Shown: piece after piece, positions 42,461 through 51,053 of the stretch
Layout of the letters: every line of letters begins with the position of its first letter
Position numbering within the stretch: position 1 is the stretch's first letter
Origin: Bradyrhizobium canariense
Lineage (GTDB): Bacteria; Pseudomonadota; Alphaproteobacteria; Rhizobiales; Xanthobacteraceae
NCBI RefSeq assembly: GCF_019402665.1
Contig: NZ_VSST01000034.1
Coordinates: 124,001 to 188,000 of the forward strand
Direction: 5' to 3'
DNA: 64,000 nt
The notes under the pieces: generated by a model
The model's database searches: none
Seen by the model: only the letters and a program-made list of their open reading frames with translations
Told to the model about the DNA's origin: nothing
Made by a program: the position numbers and the translations under genes

Positions 42461-43606
42461 TCACTCCGCCGCAATCGGCATGACGTCCACATGTTCGTGC
42501 AGCACCACGCCCGCAAGCGGGTCGAACTCGCCAACCCAGGGCCTTCGCTCCAGCACGGACTTTGTGTGCGAATAGCCGGCATCCCAGCGCCGCATGATGC
42601 CGGACGGACTGAAGTCGATATCCTTGGTGTGGTTCTCGCGATCGAGCTGCGGCGCAAGCAGGCGCACGACATGCATGCGTGTCGGACAACCATAGCTCGC
42701 CAATTCACGAACCGCCGGATCGCTGCGCTCGCTCTCGGGCAGTCGCGCGGCGAGCTGGTTGATGACATGGCGCAGGCGATGGGCTTGCTGCTGGCGCGTG
42801 ATCTGGCTCGCGATCCGGCTGGAATACTGCACGTCCTTGTGCCGGTTCAAGACCTCCGCCATCGTGGTTGGCTCGGCGCCGACGGGATTCCACAAATGCA
42901 CGGCGAAGATCAGCGAATTTTTACGCGGATTATCATCAAAGACCGCCTCGGTCGGCGTGTTCGACAGAATACCGCCGTCCCAATAGAGCTCGCCATCGAT
43001 CCGCACGGCCGGAAACGCCGGCGGCAGCGCGCCTGACGCCATGACATGCTTCACCGTCAGCTCACCGTCGCGGCTGTCGAAATAGCGCATCTGGCTGCTG
43101 CGGACGTGAGCGGCGCCGACCGTCAACCGTGGCGCGCAGCGATTGATCCGGCCGAAATCGACGAGCTCGAGCAGCGTCCGCTCCAGCGGGGCCGTCGAAT
43201 AGAAGCCGGCGTGATCGGCTCCGAGGGGATAGGAATCGCCCGCATGCGCCAATGGATTGGGACGGAAGAAGCCGGGAATGCCGTGGGTCACGGTCGACCA
43301 ATAGGCGAGCTTTTCGTTGAAGTCGGGAAACGCGGTGCGCAGATTCCAGACCGGATTCTGCTCCATTCGTTTCCAGAACTCCTTCAGGCGCTGCAGCCGC
43401 TGGTCGGGCGCGTTGCCCGCAATGAGGCAGGCATTGATGGCGCCGATCGAGGTGCCGATGATCCAGTCCGGCTCGATGCCGGCCTCGTGCAGCGCCTGGT
43501 ACACCCCGGCCTGATAGGACCCGAGCGCACCGCCGCCCTGAAGCACCAGCACCACCTGGCCGGGCAGATCCTTCGACACGCTGGTATCGCGCTTTACGCC
43601 GTTCAT
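42461..43606 (-). CDS. Patatin-like phospholipase with DUF3734
   Basis: A 381-residue lipid acyl hydrolase. The oxyanion hole is LQGGGALGSYQAG, the nucleophile elbow GTSIG, and the catalytic Asp lies in WDGGILSNTP. The C-terminal part (HLWNPVGAEPTTMAEVLNRH onward) matches the DUF3734 extension of bacterial patatins. It lies 69 bp downstream of the 3-hydroxybutyrate dehydrogenase gene on the same strand, an arrangement repeated in other Rhizobiales and possibly linked to polyhydroxybutyrate or membrane-lipid turnover. GGGAG favours the ATG at 43606 over the frame start at 43639. Confidence 0.88.
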   Translation of the reverse strand: MNGVKRDTSVSKDLPGQVVLVLQGGGALGSYQAGVYQALHEAGIEPDWIIGTSIGAINACLIAGNAPDQRLQRLKEFWKRMEQNPVWNLRTAFPDFNEKLAYWSTVTHGIPGFFRPNPLAHAGDSYPLGADHAGFYSTAPLERTLLELVDFGRINRCAPRLTVGAAHVRSSQMRYFDSRDGELTVKHVMASGALPPAFPAVRIDGELYWDGGILSNTPTEAVFDDNPRKNSLIFAVHLWNPVGAEPTTMAEVLNRHKDVQYSSRIASQITRQQQAHRLRHVINQLAARLPESERSDPAVRELASYGCPTRMHVVRLLAPQLDRENHTKDIDFSPSGIMRRWDAGYSHTKSVLERRPWVGEFDPLAGVVLHEHVDVMPIAAE

Positions 43607-43675
43607 ATCCTGCTCCCTGAGAGCCCGTATCCTTGCCATGTTCGTTCCTCGCGATGTTTTGTTACGCGCCCGCCT

Positions 43676-44497
43676 TCAATGCGCGGTCCAGCCTCCGTCG
43701 ACGGGCAACGCAATCCCGGTGATCGTGGCCGCCGCGTCGGTCGACAGGAATACGCTGAGCGCACCGAGCTCCTCGACGGTCGAGAAGCGCTTGTTCGGCT
43801 GTTGCGCCAGCAGCACGTCGCGGATCACCTGGTCGCGCGAGATCCCGTGCGCCTTGGCCTGTCCGTCGATCTGCGCCTCGACCAGCGGCGTATAGACATA
43901 CCCGGGACAGATCGCGTTGCAGGTGATGCCCTCTTCTGCCGTCTCCAGCGCAGTCACCTTGGTGAGCCCGACGATGCCGTGCTTGGCCGCGACATAGGCC
44001 GCCTTGAACGGTGAGCCGACCAGGCCGTGCGCGGAGGCGATGTTGATGATCCGCCCGAACCCGTTCTGTCGCATTGCGGGCAGCGCGAGCCGCGTGGTGT
44101 GGAAGGCCGACGACAGATTGATCGCGAGGATCTGGTCCCATTTCTCGACCGGAAACTGCTCCAGCGGCGCAACGTGCTGGATGCCGGCATTGTTGATCAG
44201 GATATCCAGCCGGCCGGCCTGCGCGACCGTCGCCGCGATCATCTCGGCGATCGAATTCGGCCTGGTCATGTCGGCCGGCGAAAAACTTGCCTTGACGCCG
44301 AACTCGGTCGCGATCTGCTCGCGCGTCCGGTCGAGCTCGGCCGCCACACCAAGGCCGTTCAGCACGATGTCGGCGCCGGCCGCGGCAAGTGCCCGCGCGA
44401 TACCGAGGCCGATGCCACTGGTTGACCCCGTGACCAGCGCAACCTTGCCCGCGAGCGCCCGGGCGGCGGACGTCTGCGGCTTGACGGACATATTCAC
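43676..44497 (-). CDS. bdhA: 3-hydroxybutyrate dehydrogenase (SDR)
   Basis: A 273-residue short-chain dehydrogenase that interconverts 3-hydroxybutyrate and acetoacetate in polyhydroxybutyrate use. Motifs are VTGSTSGIGLGIARAL (cofactor), INNAGIQHVAP, IINIASAHGLVGSPFKAAYVAAKHGIVG (Ser, Tyr and Lys of the active site), and CPGYVYTPLVEAQI, which is typical of this enzyme. GGAGG is eight bases before a GTG at 44497; a TTG at 44503 and an ATG at 44491 are also in frame, so the start is uncertain by two codons. Confidence 0.9.
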   Translation of the reverse strand: MNMSVKPQTSAARALAGKVALVTGSTSGIGLGIARALAAAGADIVLNGLGVAAELDRTREQIATEFGVKASFSPADMTRPNSIAEMIAATVAQAGRLDILINNAGIQHVAPLEQFPVEKWDQILAINLSSAFHTTRLALPAMRQNGFGRIINIASAHGLVGSPFKAAYVAAKHGIVGLTKVTALETAEEGITCNAICPGYVYTPLVEAQIDGQAKAHGISRDQVIRDVLLAQQPNKRFSTVEELGALSVFLSTDAAATITGIALPVDGGWTAH

Positions 44498-44664
44498 TGG
44501 CAAATCCTCCGACGACTGGTGTTGAGCCGACTGTGAAGCATCGCCCGGTTTGACGGAAATGCCCGTTGGCTTCCGAAACCATGCCCGGGCGCTATTGCGG
44601 CCGGGATGTCATTCCCCGCCCCGATCGGCTAGCCTCCGCCTGGTCTTGCTGGAGAGCCGATCCA

Positions 44665-45552
44665 ATGGAAATGCATCAGGTCCGCTATTTCCTCGCGGTG
44701 GCGCAGCTCTTGAACTTCACGCGTGCCGCCGAGGACTGCAACGTGACGCAGCCTTCGCTGACGCGCGCGATCAAGCAGCTCGAGGCCGAGCTCGGCGGCG
44801 ATCTGTTTCGCCGCGAACGGCCCGCAGCGCAATTGACCGAGCTCGGCCAACGCATGCATCCGCTGCTGAAGCAGTGTTTTGATGCGGCCACCGGCGCACG
44901 CTCGCTGGCCTCCTCTTTCCGCAGCGGCGAGATCGGCGCGCTTCGCGTCGCGCTGACGCATTCGATCGATCTTTCGCTCCTCATCCCGCATCTCAACCAG
45001 ATCAAACGGCAGTTCAACCGGCTCGAATTCCGCTTCCTGCGCGGCTCGAGTCGTGAAGTGGCCGACTTGCTGAAGAAGGGCGAGGCCGAGCTCGGGATTG
45101 CCGCCGAAATCGACGAGGCCTGGGAGCGGCTCGATGTCTGGCCGCTGTTCACCGAGAGCTTCGAGCTCGTGGTCAGCGACGGACACCGGCTCGCAGGCCG
45201 CAGCAGCATCGAACTGGACGATTTGCGCGCGGAGCAGCTGCTGAGCCGGACGTTTTGCGAGCATTCCGCCCGTATCTCGGCGAGCCTGCGCGAGCACGGC
45301 ATCGCGGTCGAACAGGGTCACGAAATCTCGAACGAGCGCGACCTGATCGAGCTGGTCGAGGCCGACATCGGCATCGCCATGGTGCCGCACACCTCGCCCG
45401 TTCCGGAGACGCTGACGCGCGCTGCGGTCGCCGGGCTGGACGCCCGTCGCACCGTCAGCCTCTACGGGGTGGCCGGCCGGCAGCGTACGGCGGTGGCCAA
45501 CGCCGTGATGCGCATGCTGCGCGGTGCGGATTGGCGGGAGATTGCGGGTTAG
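44665..45552 (+). CDS. LysR-family transcriptional regulator
   Basis: A 295-residue LysR protein starting MEMHQVRYFLAVAQLLNFTR, then AAEDCNVTQPSLTRAIKQLEAELGGDLFRRER (helix-turn-helix), with an effector domain from about residue 90 (GEIGALRVALTHSIDLSLLI). It resembles the HcaR/CynR-like branch. GGAGAG precedes the ATG at 44665; the frame extends to 44566 without homology. The start codons of this gene and bdhA face away from each other across 167 bp, so regulation of bdhA and the patatin gene is plausible. Confidence 0.88.
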   Translation: MEMHQVRYFLAVAQLLNFTRAAEDCNVTQPSLTRAIKQLEAELGGDLFRRERPAAQLTELGQRMHPLLKQCFDAATGARSLASSFRSGEIGALRVALTHSIDLSLLIPHLNQIKRQFNRLEFRFLRGSSREVADLLKKGEAELGIAAEIDEAWERLDVWPLFTESFELVVSDGHRLAGRSSIELDDLRAEQLLSRTFCEHSARISASLREHGIAVEQGHEISNERDLIELVEADIGIAMVPHTSPVPETLTRAAVAGLDARRTVSLYGVAGRQRTAVANAVMRMLRGADWREIAG

Positions 45553-45576
45553 CGGCGACGCTCGCTGCCGACCCTT

Positions 45577-46293
45577 TTAGGCTTCCCTGCTCGCGCCTTC
45601 CAACGCCTCAAGCAGATCATCGATCTCCATCCGCTTGCGGAAGTCCGGATCGACGAAGCGGGCTTTCACGAGACCGTCGCGACCAACGACAAACACGGCC
45701 GGGATCGGCAGCATCCAGCCATCATTGCCGTGGAATTTCGCCATGTCCTGGTAGGACAACAGGCTCTGGATCTCGGCACCTAGCCAGATCGCGAGATTGA
45801 GCGACAGCGCATAGCCGTTGTCGAGGTCGGTCAGGATCGGAAATGGCGCACCAGCTTCCGCTTTGAGCTGCTGGGTATATTCCTGCGTCTCCGGCATGAC
45901 CGCGACGATTCGCGCACCCATGGACTCGATGCGATCAAGCGCCTGGACCACCGCGCGAACATTGAGCCGGCAATAGGGGCACCAATGGCCGCGGAAGAAC
46001 ATCACGGCGACCGGGCCGCTCTCCAGCAGCGAGGACAGCGCGACGAGACGCCCGCTTTCGTCCGGCAACATGAACGGCGGCATCGCCTCGCCCGGACGCG
46101 GCGCGGTGTCGCCGCCGCCGTTTCCATTCAACCTGGTCACCAGATGATCGACTGCCTCGCCATAGGCCGGGAACACGTCGCGGCTGGCGTCGGCATAGGC
46201 GCGGAGCTGCTCGTTCAGCGTGCCATCCATGTCACGGCAGCGCTGGAAGGCGAGTTTGAGCCGCTCGGCATCGGCCGGCGAGAGAGAGGTCAT
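45577..46293 (-). CDS. AhpC/TSA-family peroxiredoxin-like thiol protein
   Basis: A 238-residue thioredoxin-fold protein. An N-terminal helical region (residues 1-65) precedes the peroxiredoxin-like domain PGEAMPPFMLPDESGRLVAL. The redox site is RGHWCPYCRLN, a CxxC in place of the single peroxidatic Cys of most AhpC proteins, so a bacterioferritin-comigratory-type or disulphide-exchange role is possible. There is no signal peptide. It converges with the LysR gene. Confidence 0.82.
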   Translation of the reverse strand: MTSLSPADAERLKLAFQRCRDMDGTLNEQLRAYADASRDVFPAYGEAVDHLVTRLNGNGGGDTAPRPGEAMPPFMLPDESGRLVALSSLLESGPVAVMFFRGHWCPYCRLNVRAVVQALDRIESMGARIVAVMPETQEYTQQLKAEAGAPFPILTDLDNGYALSLNLAIWLGAEIQSLLSYQDMAKFHGNDGWMLPIPAVFVVGRDGLVKARFVDPDFRKRMEIDDLLEALEGASREA

Positions 46294-46336
46294 CTTGCGC
46301 TCCAGCGTTCAGGGGACGAATATTAGGTGCCCGATC

Positions 46337-46359
46337 CGGCCGCCCGCAAGGGGCGGCCG
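46337..46359. terminator. Hairpin after the small secreted-protein gene
   Basis: CGGCCGCCC and GGGCGGCCG form a nine-base-pair stem with a five-base loop, 15 bases past the stop of the gene at 46374-46658 (read on the minus strand). There is no strong U-run. It separates that gene from the peroxiredoxin-like gene. Confidence 0.6.
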
Positions 46360-46373
46360 TCATGCGCACGCGA

Positions 46374-46658
46374 TCAGTTCACGTAGAAATTGCCGGTCGG
46401 GTCCAACCGCCCCGAGGTGGAATACAGCGATCCGTTGTCCATGAAGAAGACGGTGTTGTCGGGAACCTTCTTGGCGCTCTTCATCATGGCCTCGTGGTTC
46501 TTCTCCGCCGGGGCCATGGCCATCGCCGACATCTTGCCGGGTCCGCCATACATGTAGGCCATGCCGGCCTTGAAGTCCCATGTGGCCTCCGAGAAGGCCG
46601 ATGTGGCGATGACCGCGAACGCAGCCGTGGCAATCAAGGTCTTGGACAATGTCGTCAT
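46374..46658 (-). CDS. Small periplasmic protein of unknown function
   Basis: A 94-residue protein with a Sec signal (MTTLSKTLIATAAFAVIATS, then AFSEA). The mature part is about 70 residues, rich in Met and Lys (AYMYGGPGKMSAMAMAPAEK, NHEAMMKSAKKVPDNTVFFM), a composition seen in metal- or copper-handling periplasmic proteins, though that is only a suggestion. GGAGAAGC precedes the ATG at 46658. It is divergent from a secreted cupin gene, so the two may be co-regulated. Confidence 0.65.
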   Translation of the reverse strand: MTTLSKTLIATAAFAVIATSAFSEATWDFKAGMAYMYGGPGKMSAMAMAPAEKNHEAMMKSAKKVPDNTVFFMDNGSLYSTSGRLDPTGNFYVN

Positions 46659-46900
46659 GAGATGCTTCTCCGGATTGACGTGAACGCCCGCCAATCGGGC
46701 GCCCTGCCATCGAACGCCAATCGCTGGGAAAGCGGAAATGCCGATCCCCAATCGGTTCGATAGCGAGCGCGTATCGGGCCCGATAGCGCCGGTCTATCGC
46801 AGCGAGAGCGAAAGAGCATTTCAGAACGAGCACTCTTTCGACGAAAGTCCCGACATAGCCGGCGACCATTGCGGTTGCGGCCAACACAGGAGACGTCCCG

Positions 46901-47383
46901 ATGTTCAAGCATCACACCTTGTCGCGCGCGGTCTGGCCCGGCCTTGCCATCCTCGGCGTATTGACACTCTCGGCGCAGCCAGTCTCCGCCGGCGAATGCC
47001 CGGCCGACAAGATCAAGCCGAACGCGCAGCAGATGGTCGACTACAAGCCGGTCGGCGTCACCGACGTCACGCTCGGCGCCATCGACCTCGGCAAACAGCC
47101 GGCGCATATCGAAGGCCGCGAGCTGCGCTTCCGCAAGCTGACCATCGAGCCCGGCGGCATCGTGCCCTGGCACAGCCATGACGACCGCCCTGCCCTGATC
47201 TTCGTGCAGCAGGGCGAGATCGTCGAACACGCGTCCAACTGCGTCGATCCGATCGTGCACAAGGCCGGCGACATCCGCCCCGAGGTGTCCGGCACCTCGC
47301 ACTGGTGGAAGAACCTCGGCAAGGAAACGGTCATCCTCTATGTCGGCGACGTCCGCAAGGACCCGCACGACCACAACATGTAA
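46901..47383 (+). CDS. Secreted cupin-domain protein
   Basis: A 160-residue protein with a signal peptide (MFKHHTLSRAVWPGLAILGV through QPVSAG) and one cupin fold. Metal ligands of motif 1 are visible in GGIVPWHSHDDRPALIFVQQG (two His, then Glu in the following GEIVEH), and motif 2 is in VSGTSHWWKNLG. Two cysteines (GECPAD and ASNCVD) could form a disulphide in the periplasm. The catalytic role is unknown. AGGAGAC precedes the ATG at 46901. An MFS gene follows 100 bp downstream. Confidence 0.85.
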   Translation: MFKHHTLSRAVWPGLAILGVLTLSAQPVSAGECPADKIKPNAQQMVDYKPVGVTDVTLGAIDLGKQPAHIEGRELRFRKLTIEPGGIVPWHSHDDRPALIFVQQGEIVEHASNCVDPIVHKAGDIRPEVSGTSHWWKNLGKETVILYVGDVRKDPHDHNM

Positions 47384-47413
47384 CGGGTGCGCGACCCCAG
47401 CGCACGCGTGACG

Positions 47414-47464
47414 GAATGTGGCGCCCGGGATCCCCATGCTGCCCCGCATGCGGGCGCCACATTC
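47414..47464. promoter_or_regulatory. Long perfect inverted repeat between cupin and MFS genes
   Basis: GAATGTGGCGCCCG and CGGGCGCCACATTC (14 bp, perfect) enclose 23 bases that themselves contain CATGC and GCATG around a six-base loop. The whole folds into a rod-like stem ending seven bases before the MFS ribosome-binding site. It could be the cupin terminator, a translational control element for the MFS gene, or a DNA operator. Confidence 0.6.
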
Positions 47465-47483
47465 ATCACAAGGAAGGCCTGCC

Positions 47484-48686
47484 ATGACCGATCTTTCCGC
47501 GCCGATCAAACCGACCGCGATGACGATGGACGCGCATTCACCAGGTCTCGCGCTTCGCTCCCTCGTGATCGGCCTCACTGCCTTCCTCACCGTCGTCGAC
47601 CTGTTCGCGACCCAGGCGATCCTGCCTTCGCTGACACGTCACTACGGTGTCGCACCAGCGGCGATGAGCTTGGCGGTCAACGCCAGCACGTTCGGCATGG
47701 CCGTCGCAGGCCTCGTCGTCGGCTTTCTCAGCCCGCACATCGACAGGCGGATCGGCATCCTGCTCAGCCTGACCCTGCTCGCGATTCCGACGAGCCTGCT
47801 GGCGACTGCGCCCAATCTTGCCGTCTTCACCGGCCTGCGGGTGGCACAGGGCCTCTGCATGGCATCCGCCTTCGCATTGACATTGGCTCATCTCGGCGAG
47901 CAATGCAGCGCAATGGATTCCGGCGGCGCCTTTGCCGCCTACATCACGGGAAACGTCGCCAGCAATCTCGTCGGCCGGCTGGTCTCGGCCGCGATCGCCG
48001 ATAGCCTTGGCCTGGCATGGAATTTCTATTTCCTTGCAGCCCTTAATCTGGCCGGCGCCGCACTGGTCTATTTCACCATTGCGCGCGTACAGCCGACGCG
48101 TGCAACGACGCCGAAGGCGTCGGCGCTTGGCGCGACGATCGCGCAGTGGCGGGATTCACGGCTGCGTGCCGCCTACGGCATCGGCTTCTGCATCCTGTTC
48201 GCATTCATCGGCACTTTCACATTCGTCAATTTCGTTCTGGTTCGGCCACCGCTGTCGCTGGGCATGATGGACCTCGGCTTCGTTTACTTCGTCTTCCTGC
48301 CTTCGGTGGTCACGACGTTGCTGGCCGGCAAAGTGGCGTCGCGCCTCGGAACGCGTCCGACGATCTGGGGCTCGCTCGCGACCGCCGGGATCGGCTTGCC
48401 GCTGATGCTGGCCCCACACCTGGGCGCGGTCCTCGCCGGGATGGTTCTGGTCGGAATCGGCACCTTTTCCGCGCAAGCGGCTGCGACAGGATTCGTCGGA
48501 CAGGCTGCGGCTGAAAACCGCGGCATCGCCAGCGGCACCTATCTCGCCTGCTATTTCTGCGGCGGGCTCATCGGCACCGCCGTCCTCGGCCGGCTGTTCG
48601 ACGCGTATGGCTGGCATGCCTGCGTGGCCGGGGTGGGCCTGGCGCTCGCGGTCGCGGCCCTGCTGACGCTCGCCTTGAAGCGCTAG
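47484..48686 (+). CDS. MFS transporter
   Basis: A 400-residue 12-helix major-facilitator protein. The first helix is SLVIGLTAFLTVVDLFATQA; the motif-A-like loop is GFLSPHIDRRIGILLSL; helix 5 has NVASNLVGRLVSAAIADSLG. It resembles the YnfM-like drug/arabinose-efflux branch. AAGGAAG precedes the ATG at 47484. Its last codons and stop (AAG CGC TAG) lie in a 14-bp palindrome shared with the end of fixS on the opposite strand. Confidence 0.88.
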   Translation: MTDLSAPIKPTAMTMDAHSPGLALRSLVIGLTAFLTVVDLFATQAILPSLTRHYGVAPAAMSLAVNASTFGMAVAGLVVGFLSPHIDRRIGILLSLTLLAIPTSLLATAPNLAVFTGLRVAQGLCMASAFALTLAHLGEQCSAMDSGGAFAAYITGNVASNLVGRLVSAAIADSLGLAWNFYFLAALNLAGAALVYFTIARVQPTRATTPKASALGATIAQWRDSRLRAAYGIGFCILFAFIGTFTFVNFVLVRPPLSLGMMDLGFVYFVFLPSVVTTLLAGKVASRLGTRPTIWGSLATAGIGLPLMLAPHLGAVLAGMVLVGIGTFSAQAAATGFVGQAAAENRGIASGTYLACYFCGGLIGTAVLGRLFDAYGWHACVAGVGLALAVAALLTLALKR

Positions 48687-48691
48687 CGCTT
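48678..48691. other. 14-bp palindrome shared by the ends of MFS and fixS genes
   Basis: AAGCGCTAGCGCTT is a perfect palindrome. Read on either strand it gives Lys-Arg-stop, so the convergent genes overlap by four bases and both proteins end in KR. Confidence 0.9.
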
Positions 48692-48850
48692 GGCCGGCGC
48701 TTCCTGCGGCGGCTCGTCGTCGGCGATGGCGCGCCAGGCGGCGCCGTCGAGATCGTCGTACTGGCCGCTCCGGAGCGACCAGAGGAAGGCGGCGAGACCG
48801 GCGAGACCGAGCATCAGCGCTAGCGGCACCAGGATGACCAGGATTTCCAT
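48683..48850 (-). CDS. fixS: cbb3 oxidase assembly protein FixS/CcoS
   Basis: A 55-residue membrane protein: MEILVILVPLALMLGLAGLA forms the helix, and FLWSLRSGQYDDLDGAAWRA matches the conserved CcoS motif (W-x-x-x-SGQ-YDDL-x-x-x-A-x-R). It is required for cofactor insertion into the cbb3 oxidase. Its ATG overlaps the fixI stop (TGATG), so it is translationally coupled. It closes the fixGHIS operon. Confidence 0.93.
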   Translation of the reverse strand: MEILVILVPLALMLGLAGLAAFLWSLRSGQYDDLDGAAWRAIADDEPPQEAPAKR

Positions 48851-51042
48851 CACGCGATCTCCCGCGAGGCGCCGCGCGCGCGCAGCGAATTCACCATCAC
48901 CAGGATCGACGATCCGCTCATGGCGGCAGCCGCGATCAGGGGCGTCACGACGCCGCTGATCGCCACCGGCACCGCGAGGACATTGTAGCCGATCGCTAGC
49001 CAGAGATTCTGCCGCATCAAGTGCAGCGCCTTGCGTGAAGCGTCGATGGCGGCAACGACCGGGGCCAGCGGCCGGCCGAGAAAGATGAGATCGGCGGTCG
49101 CCTGGCTCAAATGCGCGGCCGAGATCGGCGACATCGAGACGTGCGCTGCCGCCAGCGACGGCGCATCGTTCATGCCGTCGCCGACCATCAGGACCTTCAT
49201 GCCCCTCTGCTTCAAGACCTCGATCCGCGCGATCTTGTCGGCTGGGGTCACCCCGGCGCGCCATTCGGAAATGCCCAGCGCGTGGGCCGCCGCGATCACC
49301 GCCGGTTCACGGTCGCCGGAGAGAATCTCGATGCCGATATTGCGCGCCTTCAGCGCTGCGATCACAGCCTGCGCATCGGGACGGAGGCCCTGGCGCACAG
49401 AGAGGATGAATTTTTCGCTCCCCTTGCTGAAAGCCACGACGGAGGCTTCGGGATCGAGATTTGTCACGTCGGAAACCAGCGTCTCGGCGCCGCAGAAGGA
49501 CGGACGGCCGAGGCGAATCTCGATGCCATCGACCACAGCGCGCACGCCCTGGCCGGCTTCCTCTACCGCGCTGACGATCGGCGATCTGGCGTCGGAGGCC
49601 TGCGCGACGGCGGCGGCGACCGGATGATGGCTCGACAGCGCGAGCCGTCCGGCAAGCTCGAAGACATCAGCGGGGATATCGGCGGCGTTCATCACGTCGA
49701 GATCGGGCAGCGTCAGCGTCCCGGTCTTGTCGAAGATGACGTGATCGGCTTCTGCGAGACGCTCGATGGCATCGCCCGAATTGAGCAGTACGCCCGATCT
49801 GAACATTGCGCCCGAGGCGATCGTCTGCACCGTCGGAATGGCGAGCCCGAGCGCGCAGGGACAGGTGATGATCAGCACCGCGACGCCGGTCACGATCGCA
49901 TCATGCCAGCCGGCGCCCGCGATGACCCAGCCGAGGATGGTGACGAGCGCGGTGGCATGCACCACGGGCGCATAGAGTCGCGAGGCGCGGTCTGCGAGCC
50001 GCATGTAGCGCGAGCGCGCCTGCAGCGCATTGTCGAGCAGCCGCGTGATCTCGGCGAGCAGCGTCGCCTCGGAGGCCGCCGAGACTCGCACCCGCAAGCT
50101 GCCCGAGATGTTCATCGATCCCGCATAGACCGGCGTGCCCTGGCCTGCCGTGACGTAGAGCGTCTCGCCCGTAATCAGGCTCTGGTCGATTTCGGAACGG
50201 CCCTCGATCACGGTGCCGTCGACCGCGCAGCGCTCGCCGGGTCGCAGCAGCACGATGTCGCCGGGATAGATCGCGGCCACCGGCACTTGAGATATCTCGC
50301 CAGGCCCGACGAACTTGGCCGCGGTCTCCGCCTTGAGCGCGGCGAGATTGCCTGCGACCGCGCGGGTCCGCCGCCGCATATTCTGGTCGAGAAAGCGGCC
50401 GACCAGGAGGAAAGTGAGCAGCATGATCGCCGCGTCGAAATAGGCGTGCTCGGCGTGGTTGATGGTCTCAACCACGGACATGCCGAGCGCCAGTGTCACG
50501 CCGATCGAGATCGGCACGTCCATGTTGGTGGTCTTGGCCGACAGCGCGCGCCAGGCCGAGCGGAAGAACGGCTGGCCGGCATAGGCCGCCGCCGGCAGCG
50601 CGATCAGCGCCGACAGCCAGTGGAAGAAATCGCGCTGCTCCGGCAGCATGTCCGAGACGTTGCCGGACCACACCGGGATCGACAGCATCATCACGTTCAT
50701 GGTGGCGAACGCGGCGACGCCGAGGCAACGCAGCAGGAAGCGCGATTCGGCGACCTCGGTCGCCTCCGCGCTCTCGGTCTCGTAAGGATAGGCCTTGTAG
50801 CCGAGCTCTTCGAGGCGATCGATGAAGCGTGCCGGATCGAGCGTGCCCGCCTTCCATTCCAGCGCAACGCGCCGGTCGGTGAGGTTCACGCGCGCCAGCG
50901 TGACGTCGGGAATCGCGGACAGCCCGCGCTCGATCTTGGCCATGCAGCCGGCGCAGTGAACGCCCTCGACCGCGAGATCGATGTGCTGGACGCCCTCGCC
51001 CGCAGTCCGGACGTAATGCGAAAAGTCGCGCGAGACGTGCAT
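48850..51042 (-). CDS. fixI: Copper-transporting P-type ATPase FixI/CcoI
   Basis: A 730-residue P1B-type ATPase that exports Cu(I) for assembly of the cbb3 oxidase. An N-terminal heavy-metal domain carries GVHCAGCMAKIE (Cys30 and Cys33). The membrane metal site is TCPCALGLAIP, the phosphorylation motif DKTGTLT, the phosphatase region RSEIDQSLITGE, and the hinge GDGMNDAPSLAAAHV. FixI proteins are slow high-affinity pumps that load the oxidase rather than confer copper resistance. The ATG at 51042 follows AAGGA; the longer frame to 51342 overlaps fixH and is not conserved. Confidence 0.95.
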   Translation of the reverse strand: MHVSRDFSHYVRTAGEGVQHIDLAVEGVHCAGCMAKIERGLSAIPDVTLARVNLTDRRVALEWKAGTLDPARFIDRLEELGYKAYPYETESAEATEVAESRFLLRCLGVAAFATMNVMMLSIPVWSGNVSDMLPEQRDFFHWLSALIALPAAAYAGQPFFRSAWRALSAKTTNMDVPISIGVTLALGMSVVETINHAEHAYFDAAIMLLTFLLVGRFLDQNMRRRTRAVAGNLAALKAETAAKFVGPGEISQVPVAAIYPGDIVLLRPGERCAVDGTVIEGRSEIDQSLITGETLYVTAGQGTPVYAGSMNISGSLRVRVSAASEATLLAEITRLLDNALQARSRYMRLADRASRLYAPVVHATALVTILGWVIAGAGWHDAIVTGVAVLIITCPCALGLAIPTVQTIASGAMFRSGVLLNSGDAIERLAEADHVIFDKTGTLTLPDLDVMNAADIPADVFELAGRLALSSHHPVAAAVAQASDARSPIVSAVEEAGQGVRAVVDGIEIRLGRPSFCGAETLVSDVTNLDPEASVVAFSKGSEKFILSVRQGLRPDAQAVIAALKARNIGIEILSGDREPAVIAAAHALGISEWRAGVTPADKIARIEVLKQRGMKVLMVGDGMNDAPSLAAAHVSMSPISAAHLSQATADLIFLGRPLAPVVAAIDASRKALHLMRQNLWLAIGYNVLAVPVAISGVVTPLIAAAAMSGSSILVMVNSLRARGASREIA

Positions 51043-51053
51043 GGCAAAATCCT

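Noticed and set aside
48683..49264. 193-codon open frame including FixS
   Set aside because: Only the last 55 codons are FixS-like; the rest is a shadow of fixI, and an ATG coupled to the fixI stop gives the normal FixS length.
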